DNA of 64,000 nucleotides from Myroides profundi (lineage in GTDB: Bacteria > Bacteroidota > Bacteroidia > Flavobacteriales > Flavobacteriaceae). The translations under genes and the position numbers were made by a program. The notes under the pieces are model-generated. The model did not search any database, had not been told where the DNA came from, and saw only the letters and a program-made list of their open reading frames with translations. Shown piece after piece: positions 53,598 to 62,307 of this stretch; position 1 is the first letter of the stretch; each line of letters starts with the position of its first letter. The stretch is from NCBI RefSeq assembly GCF_000833025.1, contig NZ_CP010817.1, forward strand, positions 620,001 through 684,000, in the 5' to 3' direction.

Positions 53598-53789
53598 TTA
53601 TTTTTTGTTATACCCATCCATCTTTTTTAAGAATTTTCTTCGGAAGAAGAACATGAATATCGCTACTGCTGCTATCAAGAAACTCAACCAAGATCCTGTC
53701 TCACCAGCTACTATTTTTGATACACCATCGTATATAAATAGTACTGCGATAAATAAGTAGAAGAAAGGTATTATGCGTAATGCTTTCAT
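53598..53789 (-). CDS. Small two-helix membrane protein
   Basis: This is a 63-residue protein with two transmembrane segments (about 5-23 and 34-50) and a basic tail (RRKFLKKMDGYNKK). I recognise no family. It follows lptC immediately (1 bp gap) on the same strand and ends the cluster before a terminator, so it is likely a real gene translated with lptC. Confidence 0.7.
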   Translation of the reverse strand: MKALRIIPFFYLFIAVLFIYDGVSKIVAGETGSWLSFLIAAVAIFMFFFRRKFLKKMDGYNKK

Positions 53790-53790
53790 T

Positions 53791-54348
53791 TTATTCGTTG
53801 TTTTTTACGCTTTCGGCGTAACTGTTAGTTGCTTTTACCTTGCTCATTTTACTGTCAAAGTCTATTCCTATTCCTCTAGTGAAGTTTTCGCTATCAGTAG
53901 AGGCTCTGTATTTGCCTTCTGTAAAGAACCATTCGTTTTTTTGATCATAGTAAAGTTGATCAGAAACAAGCTTCTTACCATCATGTGTTGTTATTACAAC
54001 ATTTCCTTGTAGGTCTATTAGGTCTGTCTTAGTATAACGGATAGCATAATCAGCTATTACAGTATTTTTATTTTTATCCTTGTCATATATCGTTAAGTGA
54101 ATTCCGTCTGGAAATTCGGTAAATGGATATTTGACATTGCTGTAATCGAGCATTTTTGGACTTACTAAAATAGCTTTGACTCTCCCTGAATCTATGTATT
54201 GACCGCGCATATTTTCTACTTCACTGGCTGGAAAGAAACTTACTTTGTTGAATTTTTGAATTTCTTTAAAGTTGCTTTCACAAGAAAATAAACTTACAGC
54301 GATTGTGAAAAAGAATAGTATGCTTAAGAATTTAGAAAGTAATTTCAT
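53791..54348 (-). CDS. lptC: LPS export protein LptC
   Basis: This is a 185-residue LptC-type protein that passes lipopolysaccharide from the LptBFG transporter to the periplasmic bridge. It has a lipoprotein signal (SLFSC, cysteine about 23), then NMRGQYIDSGRVKAILVSP, FPDGIHLTIYDKD, ADYAIRYTKTDLIDLQGNVVI and WFFTEGKYRA, the usual beta-jellyroll pattern of the family. It lies between an outer membrane protein gene and a small membrane protein gene. Confidence 0.88.
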   Translation of the reverse strand: MKLLSKFLSILFFFTIAVSLFSCESNFKEIQKFNKVSFFPASEVENMRGQYIDSGRVKAILVSPKMLDYSNVKYPFTEFPDGIHLTIYDKDKNKNTVIADYAIRYTKTDLIDLQGNVVITTHDGKKLVSDQLYYDQKNEWFFTEGKYRASTDSENFTRGIGIDFDSKMSKVKATNSYAESVKNNE

Positions 54349-54366
54349 TTGTTAGCGTACTACAAA

Positions 54367-55632
54367 TTAATCAAAACGACGTTTTTGGAACCAAAGGTCA
54401 TTTAATGAGAATCCTACATAAACACTGAAATAGTTCTCTTTAACTAATCCATTATTTTTAGTTCCTCTGCTACCGTATTCAAAACCAATATTTAAGTTAG
54501 TGAATTTACGACGCTCTCCAATAGGTAAACCCACACCAAGATTAACAGCCATATCGTTGATAGCTTTGTCATTTAAGATAAGCCCAGTGTTTTCATATCT
54601 GAAACCTGCTCTATATACAACGCGATCTAGGTAACTACTAAATGAGTTATACTTAGGGATATAGAATCCTCCAAGAGAGAAACGATTAGAGTTTTCAAAG
54701 TTAGAGATACTCGTTTTATTCCAAGAGTCAGTTAATTTACTTGTTTGTGTAAATGTATATTGACCACCAATGAACCACTTAAATTCTTTACCAAAACCTA
54801 GTCCCATAGAAAGAGCTTGTGGGTTAGTAATATTTCTAGATTCATCAATAACAGTTTTTTGATCAGCTATTTGATTTCCTTTTAAGACTTGTAGTTTCGT
54901 AAGGTTGTCATTTGTCCATTTTGTTTCAGGACTATAAGTTACGTTAGCTTGCCAATCGTACCCTTTAAATTTACCGGTATATTGTGCTGAGAAATTAAAA
55001 GAGAATCCTTTGTAGTCTAATCTTCTCAATTCTCTAGTAATATTCTGAAGTGATGTTCCATCTCCGATATCAGTGATGTTCTCATACAAATCATTATTAG
55101 TATGACCAAAGTGGTATCCAGCATCAACTCCAACAGCAAAGTTCTTGTTGATTTCATATCCAGCTCCTAAGAATACTCTGTTTACTCCACCATCACCTTC
55201 ATATCTAGAGTTAATCTTTTGTCCTTGAGGATTTGTTCTTTCTCCATTGATTTTATAACCAACATTAGAGTAAGGTAATAACCCAAACACAACACCAAAG
55301 TTCTTCGCAATAGGTAATCCTACAGCTACGTAGTCTATCGTTTGTCTATTTGCGTTTTCTGAACCAGCATCAGTTTTAAAATTATAAGAAGTACCTGTCG
55401 CTCCTAATGAAAAAGTAGTAAGCTTAAGCTTTCCAAATGAAGCTGGGTTTTTTAAATTTATATGAATACTATCTGCGTAAACATTTGTTCCCCCCATAGC
55501 TTTGTATTCATTCGTACCGTTGTAATTAATATTACCTACGCCATAATAAGAGTAAGGAGACGCATTGCCTTGTTGAGCTAGAGCAGCTGTACCGCATAAT
55601 AAACTCAGGCTAAAGAAGATTTTTTTTATCAT
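54367..55632 (-). CDS. Outer membrane beta-barrel protein, unknown substrate
   Basis: This is a 421-residue exported protein with a signal peptide ending near ALAQQG, the motif GNASPYSYYGVGNINYNGTNEY and many alternating strands, ending in NDLWFQKRRFD. It resembles the FadL-like barrel proteins of Bacteroidota. I start it at the ATG at 55632 (MIKKIFFSL) rather than at a TTG two codons upstream. It overlaps the end of coaX by 23 bp, which implies translational coupling. Confidence 0.8.
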   Translation of the reverse strand: MIKKIFFSLSLLCGTAALAQQGNASPYSYYGVGNINYNGTNEYKAMGGTNVYADSIHINLKNPASFGKLKLTTFSLGATGTSYNFKTDAGSENANRQTIDYVAVGLPIAKNFGVVFGLLPYSNVGYKINGERTNPQGQKINSRYEGDGGVNRVFLGAGYEINKNFAVGVDAGYHFGHTNNDLYENITDIGDGTSLQNITRELRRLDYKGFSFNFSAQYTGKFKGYDWQANVTYSPETKWTNDNLTKLQVLKGNQIADQKTVIDESRNITNPQALSMGLGFGKEFKWFIGGQYTFTQTSKLTDSWNKTSISNFENSNRFSLGGFYIPKYNSFSSYLDRVVYRAGFRYENTGLILNDKAINDMAVNLGVGLPIGERRKFTNLNIGFEYGSRGTKNNGLVKENYFSVYVGFSLNDLWFQKRRFD

Positions 55633-56359
55633 TTTCAATTGTGTATTGATATAAATTGTTCAGACTCTCTAGTAGAAAGTTTGAATTAGCAAATATGACA
55701 TTTTTTAATCTTTTGACCAAAAAAAGTGTATCTCCACCAGTTAAAATTATTTTTAAATCAGGATATAAGGATTTGTATTGATTAATGATGCCATCTATTT
55801 CAAGGGTTATCCCATTAATTACGCCAGAGTGAATAGACTGATCGGTTTGATTTCCGATTAAATAATCTATATCAGTTGGTTCTAATAATGGAAGCTTTGC
55901 GGTATAATGATTTAAAGCTTTATAGCGCATACTTAAACCTGGTGAGATAGCTCCACCTAGATATTCGTCTTTGTCATTAATGAATTCGTAGGTTATACAA
56001 GTACCTGTATCAATAACTAAACGATTAGAGTTTGGATATAGTATAGTTGCTCCTGCTGCGAGTACCATTCTATCTATACCAAGTGTAGTAGGGGTTGCGT
56101 ATTTATTCATAAAAGGGAAGGGGCTTTTATGGCTAATTTCTATTACTTCTGTGTTTTCTAGTAACCAATTGTAAGTCGTAGATTCTAATTTTCCTACCGA
56201 AGAGAGTATAACTTTAGGTTTAGACTGATTTTTTTTTAAAATATTTTTTATTTTTTTTTCTAATAAATTCAGATCGAAAAATTGTGTCTCTAAAAGCGTA
56301 TCTTTTTCAAAGATAGCTAATTTGGTTCTCGTGTTACCTATATCAATTGCTAGAATCAT
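55610..56359 (-). CDS. coaX: Type III pantothenate kinase
   Basis: The enzyme phosphorylates pantothenate, the first step of coenzyme A synthesis. The 249-residue product has the ASKHA-fold phosphate loops: MILAIDIGNTRTKLAIF at the N-terminus, TLGIDRMVLAAGA and VIDTGTCITYEFI in the middle, and GGAISPGLSMRYKAL, all typical of CoaX. It starts the leftward cluster and has a -7 box upstream. Confidence 0.94.
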   Translation of the reverse strand: MILAIDIGNTRTKLAIFEKDTLLETQFFDLNLLEKKIKNILKKNQSKPKVILSSVGKLESTTYNWLLENTEVIEISHKSPFPFMNKYATPTTLGIDRMVLAAGATILYPNSNRLVIDTGTCITYEFINDKDEYLGGAISPGLSMRYKALNHYTAKLPLLEPTDIDYLIGNQTDQSIHSGVINGITLEIDGIINQYKSLYPDLKIILTGGDTLFLVKRLKNVIFANSNFLLESLNNLYQYTIENDKKNLL

Positions 56360-56379
56360 AGTGTGTTTCTTGTGTGAGA

Positions 56380-56387
56380 CAAAGGTA
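56380..56387 (-). promoter_or_regulatory. -7 box of coaX
   Basis: The minus strand reads TACCTTTG, 20 bp upstream of the coaX ATG. A -33 element is unclear. Confidence 0.55.
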
Positions 56388-56412
56388 GTAAATGATTTTT
56401 TTTCTAAAAAGT

Positions 56413-56443
56413 TTTGGAAGAACGAAAATCTGTTCTATATTTG
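56413..56443 (+). promoter_or_regulatory. Promoter of the tRNA-Phe array
   Basis: TTTG (56413-56416) and TATATTTG (56436-56443) are 19 bp apart; the transcript begins near GCAACCGC. Confidence 0.85.
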
Positions 56444-56487
56444 CAACCGCTTAACAGAACAAGATTGTTCAATACTAAAAGCCAATT

Positions 56488-56560
56488 GGTGCCTTAGCTC
56501 AGTTGGTAGAGCAATGGACTGAAAATCCATGTGTCCCTGGTTCGATTCCTGGAGGCACCA
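56488..56560 (+). tRNA. tRNA-Phe (anticodon GAA), copy 1
   Basis: This is a 73-nt tRNA. The anticodon arm TGGAC-TGAAAAT-CCA gives GAA. The acceptor stem is GGTGCCT/AGGCACC with discriminator A, and CCA is not encoded. It is the first of four copies. Confidence 0.96.
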
Positions 56561-56595
56561 CTAATTTAGCTTTTAGTTGTTATAGTTTAAAAAAA

Positions 56596-56668
56596 GGTGC
56601 CTTAGCTCAGTTGGTAGAGCAATGGACTGAAAATCCATGTGTCCCTGGTTCGATTCCTGGAGGCACCA
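56596..56668 (+). tRNA. tRNA-Phe (anticodon GAA), copy 2
   Basis: The tRNA is identical to copy 1 and lies 108 bp downstream of it, with the same spacer. Confidence 0.96.
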
Positions 56669-56703
56669 CTAATTTAGCTTTTAGTTGTTATAGTTTAAAA
56701 AAA

Positions 56704-56776
56704 GGTGCCTTAGCTCAGTTGGTAGAGCAATGGACTGAAAATCCATGTGTCCCTGGTTCGATTCCTGGAGGCACCA
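56704..56776 (+). tRNA. tRNA-Phe (anticodon GAA), copy 3
   Basis: The tRNA is identical to copies 1 and 2 and lies in the same 108-bp repeat. Confidence 0.96.
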
Positions 56777-56802
56777 CTAATTAAACTTAAGCGAAACAAT
56801 AA

Positions 56803-56875
56803 GGTGCCTTAGCTCAGTTGGTAGAGCAATGGACTGAAAATCCATGTGTCCCTGGTTCGATTCCTGGAGGCACCA
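56803..56875 (+). tRNA. tRNA-Phe (anticodon GAA), copy 4
   Basis: The tRNA is identical to the other copies, but its upstream spacer differs. It is the last gene before the terminator. Confidence 0.96.
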
Positions 56876-56880
56876 CGAAA

Positions 56881-56912
56881 AAACCACTACTCATCAGTAG
56901 TGGCTTTTTTAT
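56881..56912 (+). terminator. Terminator of the tRNA-Phe array
   Basis: CCACTACT-CATC-AGTAGTGG is followed by C and six T. Confidence 0.9.
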
Positions 56913-56933
56913 TTTCTGCCCTGATGTAAAAAT

Positions 56934-56984
56934 GGATCAGTGTCAATAGTAGGGATCAGTGACAAAAGGGATCAGTGACAAAAG
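56934..56984. repeat. Three direct repeats of GGATCAGTGACAAAAG type
   Basis: Copies start at 56934 (GGATCAGTGTCAATAG), 56953 and 56969 (both GGATCAGTGACAAAAG). The last two are adjacent with a 16-bp period. They lie in an otherwise empty region after the tRNA-Phe array. Confidence 0.8.
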
Positions 56985-57178
56985 TTGGGGACTACGCAAA
57001 AAGTTTAGTTAATCTAAAAAGTAAAGTACATTTCAAAATAATGCTCACTGGTAAAATAAAGCGTTTTAAGGAAAGTATTTAATCATTGAATAATTATGTG
57101 TAAGTGTCCAAAGAGCGTTCTTAAGGGGGCTTGTGTGTCTTTGTGTTGGTGATTGAAGAGAGGATAGGAAGAAAATAA
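56985..57178. other. Remaining intergenic region before the coiled-coil gene
   Basis: No supported gene, promoter or strong structure is seen here. Confidence 0.5.
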
Positions 57179-57206
57179 AAAGCCCACTTCATAGAAGTGA
57201 GCTTTA
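57179..57206 (-). terminator. Terminator of the coiled-coil protein gene
   Basis: AAAGCCCACTTC pairs with GAAGTGAGCTTT (one mismatch); T-rich sequence follows on the minus strand. Confidence 0.75.
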
Positions 57207-57210
57207 TGTA

Positions 57211-57753
57211 TTATTTGTTGATTGCCTTAAACTCCATTGTTAGTTTTTTTAGTTCTAATTCATGGGTTTTGATATTCGTTTGTAAGTCAAGTAATTGTTT
57301 TTTGAACTTTAAATCTTCAATAGGAGTAAGTTTACCAGAAGCCTTTTTTTGTACGTATTTGCTATTTCTAGCGTTGTATTTATCTTCTGCTTTTTGAAGT
57401 TTCAAGGTTTGTTTGCTAACTCTTTTTTGGCTTTTGATTATTTCTTTTTGTTTTTTTAGCTCAGCTTTATGCTCTTTTTCTAGTTGTTTCTGTGCTCTTA
57501 ATTCTTCTTTTTGTTGCTCTTTAGCTATTTTTCTTTCTTGTTCTAACCTTTTAGCTGCATCCTTTTCATTTTGAAGTTTAATTTCTTCAAGTTTTAAGTT
57601 TTCTTCAACTACTTTTTGTTCGTCAATTAGAGACTCTAATGAAGTTTGTTCTGTTGTTATTTCTTTTACACCAGAGGTTTTAATTTCTTGAGCTTTAACC
57701 ATAGATGTTGTTGCTACAAATAATGCAGCAGCACATAGCATTTTGTTTTTCAT
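57211..57753 (-). CDS. Exported coiled-coil protein, unknown function
   Basis: This is a 180-residue protein with a signal peptide (ending near SMVKAQE) and an almost fully helical, K/E/Q-rich mature chain (about 40-175) with heptad-like patterns such as KLEEIKLQNEKDAAKRLEQERK. It recalls the charged tail of the long OmpH protein at 3038 in composition only. I recognise no family. It lies downstream of rodA on the same strand but is separated from it, and no promoter box is clear. Confidence 0.75.
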   Translation of the reverse strand: MKNKMLCAAALFVATTSMVKAQEIKTSGVKEITTEQTSLESLIDEQKVVEENLKLEEIKLQNEKDAAKRLEQERKIAKEQQKEELRAQKQLEKEHKAELKKQKEIIKSQKRVSKQTLKLQKAEDKYNARNSKYVQKKASGKLTPIEDLKFKKQLLDLQTNIKTHELELKKLTMEFKAINK

Positions 57754-57801
57754 TGTTTTGTTTGTGTGAATTGTATTAAAAATTTGTTTCGTGAGTATTG
57801 T

Positions 57802-59055
57802 TTACCATTCATTAATTCTGTTAGCATCGAGCTTAAGAAAGATAAATAATAAAACAGTAAATGCCATTAAACTAGATCCTCCATACGAAAAGAATGGTAG
57901 GGGTACACCTATGGTAGGGAATAGTCCAATAAGCATTGTAATATTAAAGGCAAAGTGGATGAATAGAAAGCAGATAACACAATAACCATAAACACGGTTA
58001 AATATTTTTTTCTGTCTTTCTGCTAAATGTATTAATCTGAAAAATAGGCAGACAAATAGAATGATTACAAAAGAAGCTCCAGCAAACCCCCATTCTTCTC
58101 CTACTGTAGTGAAGATATAGTCTGTGTGTTGTTCTGGAACGAAACCTCCTTTAGTTTGCGTCCCTTCTAAGAATCCTGTCCCTGTCCAGCCTCCTGATCC
58201 AATGGCGATTTTGGATTGATTAAGGTTATATCCTTCAGCTTGTAAGTTAACGTCTTCTCCTATTAATACATTGATTCTGTCTTTTTGGTGTGGTTCTAAT
58301 ACTTTGTCATAAACGTAATCTACAGAGAATACGAAAGCAGACATGATTACAACCAGTATAATATATATTAATGGATTACGGGTTATCTTCTTGTTTAAAT
58401 AGAAGTGTAATGCCGCTATTATAACAATAGATGCTATAATGATACCTGGTTTTACTACAAGTGCAGCTACGAAGAGAATAATGGTTATAAATCCAGTCCA
58501 TAGGTACCAGCTAGGTAGTCCTTCTCTATACAAAACAAAAACAAGAGAAACGAATAACATGGCACTACCAGTATCATGCTTTAAGATAAATAGGGTAGGA
58601 ACACCAATAATAACTAAAGCTATAATTTGCTCTTTAAACGAACTTAGGTGTGCTTGGCTATCTGATAAGAATTTAGCAAGTAGTAGGGCAGTAGTTGTCT
58701 TTACAAACTCTGAGGGCTGTATACCAAAACCAGCTATCTGATACCAGTTCGTTTGACCTTTTACAGATTTACCAAATACAAATAAACCAAGTATGGATAG
58801 TAGTCCAATGATATAAAATACCATAGCATACTTCTCATAGAACTTAGTGTCTATAGATACAATCAATATAATAAGTGGAATACAAAAAATAATAAACATT
58901 AGCTGTCTACCATAGATTTGGCTTAAGTCAAAAATAGATGTGGTTTCTGCAGGTAGAGAAGCCGAATAGATATTAATCCACCCAGCTATGACTAAAAGCA
59001 TATACAGGAGTATCGATATCCAATCTATATTTTTTTGAACACTAACGTTTTTCAT
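57802..59055 (-). CDS. rodA: Rod-shape SEDS glycosyltransferase RodA
   Basis: RodA polymerises glycan strands for lateral cell-wall growth together with PBP2. The 417-residue polytopic protein has SEDS motifs such as GWINIYSAS near the start, PSEFVKTTTALLLAKFLS, GSGGWTGTGFLEGTQ, FVPEQHTDYIFTTVGEEWGF and PLPFFSYGGSSL near the end. It is the last gene of the mre operon, 18 bp after mrdA. Confidence 0.95.
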   Translation of the reverse strand: MKNVSVQKNIDWISILLYMLLVIAGWINIYSASLPAETTSIFDLSQIYGRQLMFIIFCIPLIILIVSIDTKFYEKYAMVFYIIGLLSILGLFVFGKSVKGQTNWYQIAGFGIQPSEFVKTTTALLLAKFLSDSQAHLSSFKEQIIALVIIGVPTLFILKHDTGSAMLFVSLVFVLYREGLPSWYLWTGFITIILFVAALVVKPGIIIASIVIIAALHFYLNKKITRNPLIYIILVVIMSAFVFSVDYVYDKVLEPHQKDRINVLIGEDVNLQAEGYNLNQSKIAIGSGGWTGTGFLEGTQTKGGFVPEQHTDYIFTTVGEEWGFAGASFVIILFVCLFFRLIHLAERQKKIFNRVYGYCVICFLFIHFAFNITMLIGLFPTIGVPLPFFSYGGSSLMAFTVLLFIFLKLDANRINEW

Positions 59056-59073
59056 TTTTAATGTAATCTAAAG

Positions 59074-60954
59074 CTATATATTAATTCTGTGTGTTTTTTT
59101 AGGCTTGTCTGACTTGTCATAAAGATGAAGTACCTTGTCGTATTCATTTTTTAAACTTCCTTCAAGCATTCTCTTCTCTAAGTCAGTTCTTACTATTTCA
59201 GGTAAAAGATATTTCTGAACCATTAAGCTAGTAATAGGAGCAGCCCATCTACCTCCCCAATAACCATTTTCAATAAATACAGCAATAGCTATTTTAGGAT
59301 CATCTTTAGGGGCGAATGCTACGAATACTGAGTGGTCAGTTAATTGGTAGCGCTTACCATTTATTCTAGTAAAGTTTTCTACAGTACCTGTTTTACCACA
59401 CATTTCTAGTCCTTCTACTCTTACAGAACGTCCGGTACCAATGTTAAACACATCATTCATCCCTTTTATAATAGGTTCGAAATGACGTTGATCTATTGTT
59501 GTGATATGTTTAGTAGTGAATTTTTTATCTATATCGTGGTGTTCTATATTCTTAATGATATGAGGAGTATAGTAATAACCTTTATTTGCTACAGCTGCCA
59601 TTACATTGGCTAATTGCATTGGGGTCATTATAACCTCTCCTTGGCCAATAGAATTAGAAATAGTAGTCGTGCTTTTCCATCCTCCATTCGGATACCATCT
59701 GTTGTAATAATCAGCATCAGGGATATGTCCTTTTCTTCCTTCAGGTAAATCATATCCTAAGAATTGACCTAATCCAAATGAATGTAAGTGCTCACTCCAT
59801 TTATTGATTCCTTCAGCAGGAGATTTATATTTTTCTATTACTCTTTTATAAGTATTAGCAAAGTATGTATTACAAGATTTTGCGATAGCAATGTTTAAGT
59901 TCCAATGTCCAGAGTCGTGACACCCCATCCATGCGCCTTTACCGTAATAGAATCCTCTGTTACAAGCAAAAGTAGTATGTTCATTAATTACTCCTTCCTG
60001 TAAACCTATTAATCCAGTAAGAATTTTGAATGGTGATCCTGGAGAATATTCTCCAGAAAGTACACGGTTGTATAATGGTTTAGCTAGTGAATCATTATAT
60101 AGTGCAGTATAATTTTTAGAGCGCTCTCTACCTACTAGCAAAGCAGGGTCATAACTAGGTGCATTAACTAAAGCTAGTATTTCACCAGTTTTAGGTTCGA
60201 TTGCAACTATTCCTCCTCTTTTATTCTGCATTAATAGCTCTCCATAAGCCTGTAATTCACTGTCTATTGTTAGAATAATATCATCTCCTTTTACAGCTAA
60301 AGTGTCGTATATACCATTTTTAAATGAACCAATTTCTCTATTAAAACGGTCTCTCTGGATATATTTAACCCCTTTAGTACCTCTAAGTGTTTCTTCATAT
60401 TCTTGTTCGATACCTTGTATACCGATCAAATCTCCAGATTTATAATATGAATTAGATTTTATATTCTGTTCATTCACCTGACGTATGTATCCGAATAGGT
60501 TTGCCCCAGCTGATACTTGGTAGTCTCTTAGTGATCTTTTTTGAATATAGAATCCGTTGAAGTGTCTTATTTTTTCTTGAAAAGCAGCGTATTCTGCTTT
60601 GCTTAATTGTGGTAAGAAAATAGAAGGTAGTCTAGGACTATATACTTTTGCTTTTTCTAATTTAGAAACGAATTGGTCATAGGTAACATCCAATAAACTA
60701 CATAGAGCTAATGTATCAATATTCTTAACTTCTCTAGGAACAACCATAATATCATAAGAAGGTTGGTTCGCTATAAGTAATTTATTGTTTCTGTCAAAGA
60801 CATATCCTCTTTCAGGATATTCATAGACAATTTTTAATGCGTTATTTTCTGACTTCTTAATATAAGTGTCATCTACTATTTGTAAAAAAAATAATCTAGC
60901 TAGTACTACAATAGTAACTACGATAATAATTAATGGTAATAAAAGCTTTCTCAT
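59074..60954 (-). CDS. mrdA: Penicillin-binding protein 2 (elongation transpeptidase)
   Basis: This is a 626-residue class B PBP that cross-links peptidoglycan during elongation. It has an N-terminal membrane anchor, a pedestal region with YPERGYVFDRNNKLL, and a transpeptidase domain with the active-site SPFK (in EYSPGSPFKILTG), the SCN motif (AKSCNTYF) and KTG (MCGKTGTVEN). Its start overlaps the mreD stop by 4 bp. It partners RodA. Confidence 0.95.
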   Translation of the reverse strand: MRKLLLPLIIIVVTIVVLARLFFLQIVDDTYIKKSENNALKIVYEYPERGYVFDRNNKLLIANQPSYDIMVVPREVKNIDTLALCSLLDVTYDQFVSKLEKAKVYSPRLPSIFLPQLSKAEYAAFQEKIRHFNGFYIQKRSLRDYQVSAGANLFGYIRQVNEQNIKSNSYYKSGDLIGIQGIEQEYEETLRGTKGVKYIQRDRFNREIGSFKNGIYDTLAVKGDDIILTIDSELQAYGELLMQNKRGGIVAIEPKTGEILALVNAPSYDPALLVGRERSKNYTALYNDSLAKPLYNRVLSGEYSPGSPFKILTGLIGLQEGVINEHTTFACNRGFYYGKGAWMGCHDSGHWNLNIAIAKSCNTYFANTYKRVIEKYKSPAEGINKWSEHLHSFGLGQFLGYDLPEGRKGHIPDADYYNRWYPNGGWKSTTTISNSIGQGEVIMTPMQLANVMAAVANKGYYYTPHIIKNIEHHDIDKKFTTKHITTIDQRHFEPIIKGMNDVFNIGTGRSVRVEGLEMCGKTGTVENFTRINGKRYQLTDHSVFVAFAPKDDPKIAIAVFIENGYWGGRWAAPITSLMVQKYLLPEIVRTDLEKRMLEGSLKNEYDKVLHLYDKSDKPKKTHRINI

Positions 60955-61475
60955 TTTTTCGATGGTTTAATCAGAAATAATATCAAAATACACGCTAGTA
61001 GTGTAGTTATAGTTGTTAGTACAGTTCTTAAAAGAATCTCCCAGATAAAATTAAATCTAAAGAATTCTAATCCAAAGAGAATAATGTGATGTATAACAAC
61101 GGATATAGAAATATAACCAAAAACCTCTAGAGATTTAAAAATATCTTTAGTGATTTTTTTGATGATATTTAAATTGTGATATTGATAGCTGATCCCGAAG
61201 GAGAACTTTAGTATAGATGGTCTAGCAAAGGCTAGAATTAAACTAGCAGCTGCGTGCATTCCACCAGAGTTCTCAAACATATCTACGATAAGACCAAGAA
61301 AAAAGCTTGTTAAGTAAAAAACAGCTTTATTGTTGTCTGTTGGATATAAAATGATAAAAAGAATATATGGAAATGGGTTTATAAAACCAAAAAGATCTAT
61401 ATTATTGAAAATAAGAATCTGTGCGATTAATAACGCAATAAAACGAGCAATATTTGAAAATGCAACACTATTCAT
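60951..61475 (-). CDS. mreD: Rod-shape-determining protein MreD
   Basis: This is a 174-residue hydrophobic protein with about five transmembrane segments and the family pattern INPFPYILFIILYPTDNN. It is part of the elongasome scaffold with MreC. Divergent sequence is normal for MreD; the position between mreC and mrdA and the 8-bp and 4-bp overlaps on either side support the call. Confidence 0.88.
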   Translation of the reverse strand: MNSVAFSNIARFIALLIAQILIFNNIDLFGFINPFPYILFIILYPTDNNKAVFYLTSFFLGLIVDMFENSGGMHAAASLILAFARPSILKFSFGISYQYHNLNIIKKITKDIFKSLEVFGYISISVVIHHIILFGLEFFRFNFIWEILLRTVLTTITTLLACILILFLIKPSKK

Positions 61476-62298
61476 TTTTTGTTTCAGCTTCTAGTTGGTT
61501 AATTTCTTCAATATCTTTATTCTTAATTACATATATATAACCAAGGTTCGTCATGTCATTAAACAAGCGAACAGAAATAGTAAAGTAATTTGAAGTTTCA
61601 TTAGTATATGCTTTCTCGATTACACCAATAGGAATATTCTCAGGGAATATAGTAGATATACCTCCTGTTACAATAGTATCTCCTTTGTAAATCTCAGCTA
61701 GCCTTGGTATGTCAGATAAGTTAACATATCCAGTGTTTTTACCATCCCATTCTAGAGGACCGAAGTGATTAGTACCTTTAATTTTAGCATTGATCTTAGA
61801 CTTTACGTTTAAGATGCTTTGTACAGTAGAGTAGTTTTTAGATGTTTTTTCTATAACTCCGATCACTCCATTACTATTAATCACTCCCATATCTTTTTCA
61901 ATACCTTGCTTAGAACCACCTTTTATAGTAAGGTAGTTTTCTTTTGTATTGAAGGTATTACGGATTACTTTAGCGACTATAATAGAGTACTCTTGTCTTT
62001 CCTCTGGCATTAAGTTTCTAATTTCTATAGAATCTTGTGCCGTAGTATTGTTAAAAGCGATGGACTTTAGGTGTGCATTTTCTAAAACTAGAGCGTCATT
62101 CTCTGTTTTTAGATGCATATACTCCTTGAAATTGTTTACATTTTCATAGACATAACCAGTCACACCATTCGCTGAGCTAATAAACGAACTTTGGTGAAAA
62201 GTATGCGTTTGTATTATTAGCCCGAATGATATGATTAAAAGCAGCAAAAACAGTAGCTTAGTACTGTTTTTTATAAAGAAATTGATTATCTGCTGCAT
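61468..62298 (-). CDS. mreC: Rod-shape-determining protein MreC
   Basis: This is a 276-residue bitopic protein with an N-terminal transmembrane segment (about 13-32), a coiled coil (about 58-95) and the periplasmic beta domain with KGGSKQGIEKDMGVINSNGVIG and TGGISTIFPENIPIG. It links the cytoplasmic MreB filament to the wall enzymes. It follows mreB by 9 bp and overlaps mreD by 8 bp. Confidence 0.93.
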   Translation of the reverse strand: MQQIINFFIKNSTKLLFLLLLIISFGLIIQTHTFHQSSFISSANGVTGYVYENVNNFKEYMHLKTENDALVLENAHLKSIAFNNTTAQDSIEIRNLMPEERQEYSIIVAKVIRNTFNTKENYLTIKGGSKQGIEKDMGVINSNGVIGVIEKTSKNYSTVQSILNVKSKINAKIKGTNHFGPLEWDGKNTGYVNLSDIPRLAEIYKGDTIVTGGISTIFPENIPIGVIEKAYTNETSNYFTISVRLFNDMTNLGYIYVIKNKDIEEINQLEAETKNE

Positions 62299-62307
62299 AA
62301 GTTATTC

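Larger units (their letters stand above)
56488..56782 (+). repeat. 108-bp tandem repeat containing tRNA-Phe
   Basis: Units begin at 56488, 56596 and 56704. Gene and spacer are identical between the first two, and the third matches until about 56782. Confidence 0.93.

Noticed and set aside
56503..56784. A 93-codon open frame with repeated residues across the tRNA-Phe array
   Set aside because: It is the translation of the tRNA genes themselves; the repetition comes from the tandem tRNA copies.
56488..56875. Regularly spaced repeats resembling a CRISPR array
   Set aside because: The repeated units are tRNA-Phe genes with full cloverleaf features; the spacers are identical rather than unique and there are no cas genes.
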